64,000 nt of DNA. It comes from Candidatus Thioglobus sp. (GTDB taxonomy: Bacteria > Pseudomonadota > Gammaproteobacteria > PS1 > Pseudothioglobaceae). Below the pieces are notes generated by a model. The model made no database searches, had not been told where the DNA came from, and worked only from the letters and a program-made list of their open reading frames with translations. The stretch lies in contig JAOMMB010000001.1 of NCBI GenBank assembly GCA_028352435.1, positions 62,001 through 126,000 of the forward strand, given 5' to 3'. This document shows, piece by piece, positions 60,395-64,000 of this stretch. The translations under genes and the position numbers were made by a program. The stretch's first letter is position 1; every line of letters starts with the position of its first letter.

Positions 60395-61318
60395 TTAAGT
60401 CTTATCCTTTTTAGGATCTTCCTCGTCTAATTTCTTTAGATAAGCGGCAAACTCTTCATCCATTTCTTGAAAATCTTCGTCAATTTTATCCATTTCAGCG
60501 TCGAACTTATCATCATCCCATTCCTCTTCATCATCGTCATCCTCTGATTTTGAAGGCTTATCTGGGTTACTAGGATCGGTATCATCAGGCTCAGTTTTAT
60601 CATCCTTGCGACTAAATAATGGCGCAAAAATAAGACCTGCTTCAAATAATAGCCACATCGGGATAGCAATTAATGTTTGTGAAATAATATCAGGCGGGGT
60701 TAATAGCATACCTAAGATAAAGGCGCCAATCACAACATAAGGTCGGTTTTTTTTAAGGTTTTCAATGGTGGTTGCGCCAAACATAATAAGCAAAATGGTA
60801 GCAATTGGCACTTCAAATGCCACACCAAATGCAAAAGAAACTTTGAGTACAAAATCTAAGTAATATTGAATATCAGGTGTGAAGTCAACAGTGCTAGGCC
60901 CGATGTCAGATAAAAACCCAAAGATAACCGGAAAAACCACATAAAAAGAAAACAACAAGCCTGCATAAAACAAAATGGTTGAAGAGATAACCAAAGGCAC
61001 AACCATTTGCTTTTCACGCCTATAAAGAGCGGGAGCAATAAATTTCCAGATCTGATAGAGTAGATAAGGCATGGCTATATAAACAGCCATAATTAGTGCC
61101 ATTTTAAGAGGCGTTAGAAAGGGCGATATAACCCCAATGGCAATAATATTGCCACCTTCTGGTAATACACTGATGATTGGCGCTGCAATGAAACTATAAA
61201 CTTCATTGGCAAAAGGGAATAAGCTAATAAAAACAACCAAAATAGCAATCACTGAGCGCAATAAAATATCACGCAGTTCAACCAAATGTTGAACAAAAGT
61301 CATTTCTTTAGAGGTCAT
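60395..61318 (-). CDS. tatC: Twin-arginine translocase subunit TatC
   Basis: TatC is the core receptor of the Tat pathway, which exports folded cofactor proteins. Six membrane helices lie in the first 235 residues, with FVQHLVELRDILLRS near the start and the FGVAFEVPI segment with its conserved Glu. After helix 6 a tail of about 70 residues is highly acidic (SEDDDDEEEWDDDKFD and more), which is unusual. It overlaps tatB by 4 bp. The convergent ANTAR gene ends 5 bp away. Confidence 0.95.
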   Translation of the reverse strand: MTSKEMTFVQHLVELRDILLRSVIAILVVFISLFPFANEVYSFIAAPIISVLPEGGNIIAIGVISPFLTPLKMALIMAVYIAMPYLLYQIWKFIAPALYRREKQMVVPLVISSTILFYAGLLFSFYVVFPVIFGFLSDIGPSTVDFTPDIQYYLDFVLKVSFAFGVAFEVPIATILLIMFGATTIENLKKNRPYVVIGAFILGMLLTPPDIISQTLIAIPMWLLFEAGLIFAPLFSRKDDKTEPDDTDPSNPDKPSKSEDDDDEEEWDDDKFDAEMDKIDEDFQEMDEEFAAYLKKLDEEDPKKDKT

Positions 61319-61602
61319 GTTGTTGTTTTATTGACATCAGTTTTGATGTCATTAATTTCTTTCTTGGTTTCGTCTAAGATCTCAACAATATTGGCATCTT
61401 TGTCCATAGCACTGAGCTGCTCTTTAAGCTTATCAACTTCCAACTCTTCGCTTACATCTTCTTGAATTTTGGCAATAAATCGCTTGGCTTTTCCAGCATA
61501 CTTTCCTGCTGCTCTAGCAATACTCGGCATACGTTCAGGCCCCACAACGACCAAGGCGATAATACCTATTAAGGCAAATTCCCAAAAACCAATATCAAAC
61601 AT
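61315..61602 (-). CDS. tatB: Sec-independent translocase protein TatB
   Basis: This 95-residue protein has one membrane helix and an amphipathic helix, starting MFDIGFWEFALIGIIALVVVG and then PERMPSIARAAGKYAG. The conserved Glu near the N terminus and the GPERLP-like hinge are those of TatB. Confidence 0.93.
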   Translation of the reverse strand: MFDIGFWEFALIGIIALVVVGPERMPSIARAAGKYAGKAKRFIAKIQEDVSEELEVDKLKEQLSAMDKDANIVEILDETKKEINDIKTDVNKTTT

Positions 61603-61611
61603 GAAGGTCGT

Positions 61612-61827
61612 TTATTTGGTATTTTTTTCGTTGTCGTTTTCAACAACTTTAGCTTCAATGACATCATCTTTGCTAGCTGGCTTATCGTTCTCACCTTCTT
61701 TCATCGATTTTTTAAAGCCTTTAATGGCGCCACCTAAGTCACCACCTATGTTTTTTAGGCGTTTACCACCAAAAAGTAGCAACACAATTACTAAAATAAT
61801 AATCAGTTCAAAAGGTCCTGGCATCAT
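61612..61827 (-). CDS. tatA: Sec-independent translocase protein TatA
   Basis: This 71-residue pore subunit has a single helix ([18 protein letters not shown]) followed by an amphipathic helix [16 protein letters not shown] and a charged tail. The FGGKRL hinge is diagnostic. It lies 9 bp from tatB. Confidence 0.95.
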   Translation of the reverse strand: MMPGPFELIIILVIVLLLFGGKRLKNIGGDLGGAIKGFKKSMKEGENDKPASKDDVIEAKVVENDNEKNTK

Positions 61828-61853
61828 AACTCTCTCCTATTTTGTTAGTTTCT

Positions 61854-62171
61854 TTATTTATCTCTATTGGCTTTTTCTTCTAATCCTGATAAGCCAAAGC
61901 GTCTAGATAATTCTTGCTCTATTTTATCGACTTCTATGTTCTTGTGTCGTAGTAATACTAACGTATGAAACCATAAATCAGCTATTTCATAAATAATCTT
62001 ACTATCAACCCCATCTTTGGTAGCCATAATAACTTCAGCAGACTCTTCTCCGATTTTTTTTAAAATCTCATCGGTACCTTTGCTATATAAAGAGGAGACG
62101 TAAGAGCTATTAGCACTTGCATTTTTTCGCTGTTCTAAAATAAGCTCTAATTGTTTGAAAATGTCATCCAT
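61854..62171 (-). CDS. hisE: Phosphoribosyl-ATP pyrophosphatase
   Basis: HisE hydrolyses PR-ATP to PR-AMP in histidine synthesis. The 105-residue protein has the MazG-like motif [13 protein letters not shown] and [11 protein letters not shown]. Its start overlaps hisI by 8 bp. The hisE and hisI genes are separate, not fused as in E. coli. Confidence 0.95.
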   Translation of the reverse strand: MDDIFKQLELILEQRKNASANSSYVSSLYSKGTDEILKKIGEESAEVIMATKDGVDSKIIYEIADLWFHTLVLLRHKNIEVDKIEQELSRRFGLSGLEEKANRDK

Positions 62172-62556
62172 ATATATCCTTTGGGTCTTTTATAACTTTA
62201 CTCATTGTTTGCCAGTTGTTGTCATCTAATTTTTGAAAGAAGCAAGAGGCTCTCCCAGTATGACAGGCGATACCACCAACTTGTTCAATTTTCAGTAGGA
62301 TAACATCACGATCACAATCTGCATAAACATCCTTAACGATTTGCATATGACCTGACTCTTCGCCTTTAAACCAGAGTTTTTGGCGAGACCGAGAATAATA
62401 CACAGCCTGTTGTTTTTCTATGGTCAATGCTAATGACTCTTTGTTCATCCAAGCAAACATAAGAATTTCATTGGTTTTGTGATCTTGAGCAATGGCAGGT
62501 ATCAACCCTTGCTCGTCAAATTTTAGCTGTTCTAATGCATCCATAGTTTGTGCCAT
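62164..62556 (-). CDS. hisI: Phosphoribosyl-AMP cyclohydrolase
   Basis: HisI opens the purine ring of PR-AMP, the next step. The 130-residue protein has the metal motif [13 protein letters not shown] and the [13 protein letters not shown] segment with its Cys ligands, plus [12 protein letters not shown] and [12 protein letters not shown]. The start may be 62556 or the internal ATG at 62544. The genes hisI-hisE-tatABC form one unit. Confidence 0.95.
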   Translation of the reverse strand: MAQTMDALEQLKFDEQGLIPAIAQDHKTNEILMFAWMNKESLALTIEKQQAVYYSRSRQKLWFKGEESGHMQIVKDVYADCDRDVILLKIEQVGGIACHTGRASCFFQKLDDNNWQTMSKVIKDPKDIYG

Positions 62557-62599
62557 TCATCAGATAAAATGAATAATTTTACCGCTACCAATATTGTAT

Positions 62600-63076
62600 A
62601 TGAAATTATTTGTTTTTGCCTTTCTTATCTCGTTAAATTCACTGTCTGATATTGGTAATTTGTCACTCAATAGTGAACGCTCTTTATATATTGTGGATGG
62701 CGACAGTATAAGCTTACAGATGCGTATTGCCGGTATAGATACGCCAGAAATTAAGCAAACATGTCGAAAGCATGCCAATAAAGTGATTGATTGTGGTCGA
62801 CTGTCTAAAAGCTATTTACAAAAATTACTTAAAAGTATCCCTGGAAAAATTGTAATACAGCCTACTGGTGTTGATCACTATGAACGTATCTTAGTGCGTA
62901 TTTTTAAAGGAGATACTAATATTGGCAAGCTTATGGTTGAATCAGGCATGGCGTTTTCTTATAAAGAGACTTATCGCCTGGAAGAGGATTTAGCTAAATC
63001 GGAAAAATTGGGTTTTTGGAGTTTTTATACCCCACCTATTGAGCCATATAAGTGGCGAAAAATGGGTCGTCATTAG
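62600..63076 (+). CDS. Thermonuclease-family secreted nuclease
   Basis: This 158-residue protein has a signal peptide (about residues 1-16) and one staphylococcal-nuclease-like domain: IVDGDSISLQMRIAGIDTPE (the catalytic Arg-Asp-Glu region), then HYERILVRIFKGDTNIGKLM and a C-terminal GFWSF. It probably cuts DNA or RNA outside the cytoplasm. ATG 62600 is preferred to TTG 62594. It is divergent from hisI. Confidence 0.88.
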   Translation: MKLFVFAFLISLNSLSDIGNLSLNSERSLYIVDGDSISLQMRIAGIDTPEIKQTCRKHANKVIDCGRLSKSYLQKLLKSIPGKIVIQPTGVDHYERILVRIFKGDTNIGKLMVESGMAFSYKETYRLEEDLAKSEKLGFWSFYTPPIEPYKWRKMGRH

Positions 63077-63099
63077 TTTTGTATTTTTAAGAAGATCTT

Positions 63100-63705
63100 A
63101 TGGATATTAATATTGTCAATAAAATAGTTTTGTTTTGGGTGATTTTCTTTATTACTCCTGGACCAGTATGGTTGTCGGTTATGGAAGTAACCCGCAATTT
63201 GTCTTTTGCAAAAATTTGGACTTTTTTCTTTAAAATATTCTTGCCTGTCAATTTATCTATTCAAGTTCCTCAGGCTATTATTTGCGTTATTTTTGTAGAA
63301 TATATACTTAATATATTTTCTAATGTTGGTTTTTGGCTTTATATTTCAAGTGGGCTTTATATTATCTATCTAGCCTTCAAGGTTATGAATAGTAAGCGGT
63401 TAAATATTAATTCACAGCTGGGTTTTGTTAATCTTGCAATGGTGATGTTACTGTCACCAAAGATATGGCTGTTGTTTCCCTCTGGTGCAGTTATCGCCAT
63501 TCAGTTGCAACAGGGAATGTTGATAAACTCAGCTTTATTTGCCTCATCAATGTTGATAATATCAATCTTAATGTTTTTTATATATGTCATTATTGGAAAG
63601 ATAGGCGCCAAGTTGCTAAAAGATAACTTTACATATTTAACCTTTGTTCTTTTGATTTTGTTTGCGTTATTCTTATTTTATGAAGCGATAGACTTAGCCA
63701 GCTAA
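63100..63705 (+). CDS. LysE/RhtB-family translocator
   Basis: This 201-residue membrane protein with about six helices resembles LysE/RhtB amino-acid exporters by the FITPGPVWLSV segment near the N terminus and LLSPKIWLLFPSG in the middle, which match the TPGP and NPK motifs. The substrate is unknown, and it is a divergent member. It starts 23 bp after the nuclease gene. Confidence 0.72.
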   Translation: MDINIVNKIVLFWVIFFITPGPVWLSVMEVTRNLSFAKIWTFFFKIFLPVNLSIQVPQAIICVIFVEYILNIFSNVGFWLYISSGLYIIYLAFKVMNSKRLNINSQLGFVNLAMVMLLSPKIWLLFPSGAVIAIQLQQGMLINSALFASSMLIISILMFFIYVIIGKIGAKLLKDNFTYLTFVLLILFALFLFYEAIDLAS

Positions 63706-63713
63706 GATTGTTA

Positions 63714-64000
63714 CTAACGCATGGTGACAAGTTCTTCTGCACTAGAGGGGTGGATTGCTACCGTATCATCCAACTGTTTCTTGGTCGCTCCCATCTTAAT
63801 GGCAACGGCAAAACCTTGTAGCATTTCATCAGCGCCATGACCCATAATATGACAGCCAACTACTTTTTCATCGTCACCTTCACAGACTAATTTCAAAGCA
63901 GTGGTTGTTTTGTGATCGAGCAGTGCGTCAGCCATTGGTGTAAATTCTGATTTGTAAACTTTGACTTTGTCAAATTTTTCATTTGCTTGTATTTCAGTTA
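63714..64000 (-). CDS. gor: Glutathione reductase, C-terminal part (partial)
   Basis: The minus-strand frame is open to the window edge. It encodes the dimerisation domain of a class I pyridine nucleotide-disulfide reductase: [20 protein letters not shown] and [15 protein letters not shown], with the active-site His-Glu pair. The EMLQGF and EELVT forms favour glutathione reductase over dihydrolipoyl dehydrogenase. The N-terminal part lies outside. Confidence 0.88.
   Translation of the reverse strand, partial: TEIQANEKFDKVKVYKSEFTPMADALLDHKTTTALKLVCEGDDEKVVGCHIMGHGADEMLQGFAVAIKMGATKKQLDDTVAIHPSSAEELVTMR

Overview
The window is AT-rich, densely coding bacterial chromosome with gammaproteobacterial gene neighbourhoods: tmk-holB, hemW-rdgB, yhdP-tldD, dapA-bamC, frr-pyrH, hisI-hisE-tatABC. 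A TusA/DsrE2 sulfur-carrier pair, several c-type cytochromes, cytochrome c maturation genes and a complete 14-subunit complex I suggest a respiring, sulfur-oxidising relative of the SUP05/Thioglobus group. That placement is inferred from gene content and base composition, not from a phylogeny. I see no prophage, insertion sequence, CRISPR array or rRNA. One tRNA, Leu(UAG), is present at 45190-45274.

Layout. 1-4392: cell wall, nucleotide, replication and haem genes (mltG end, tmk, holB, hemL, LOG protein, HAD phosphatase). 4467-5235 (minus): dsrE2 and tusA. 5345-12517: M48 protease, rpiA, rdgB, hemW, a cytochrome c lipoprotein, argB, a PyrK-like flavoprotein, yggS and a one-domain asparaginase homologue. 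12547-16946: cytochrome c5-like protein, yhdP-like gene, tldD. 17010-31185: nuoABCDEFGHIJKLMN. 31186-36538: RRM and VF530 proteins, bioC, znuA, cmoB, a secreted unknown, frr and pyrH. 36641-45125: uvrA, DUF3108 protein, purN, purM, pgsA, hda, a Cys-rich unknown, cysG and a small membrane protein. 45190-50997: tRNA-Leu, serB, ccmF, ccmI, dapE, trmD. 51155-52778: first glnK-amtB pair. 52890-57773: dapA, bamC, a divergent NAD-dependent DNA ligase and a soluble PDC/Cache-like sensor protein. 58039-60389: second glnK-amtB pair and an ANTAR regulator. 60395-64000: tatCBA, hisE, hisI, a thermonuclease, a LysE-like exporter and the end of a glutathione reductase.

The most interesting signal is at 57829-58012, the untranslated leader of the second glnK-amtB operon. 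It holds two tandem units. Each unit has two short stems with six-base loops carrying A at position 1 and G at position 4 (AAAGAC and ATAGAC; ATGGAG and ATTGAA). The loops start exactly 24 nt apart in both units. In each unit the second stem overlaps the 5' arm of an intrinsic terminator in the same register. This is the architecture recognised by ANTAR antiterminators, and a NasT-like ANTAR protein is encoded just beyond amtB, at 59805-60389. Its receiver domain has Asn at the expected phospho-acceptor position. The first glnK-amtB pair has neither the hexaloops nor terminators in its leader, so the two ammonium transport operons appear to be controlled differently. The soluble PDC-like protein immediately upstream of the leader is a candidate sensor partner, but this is only inference.
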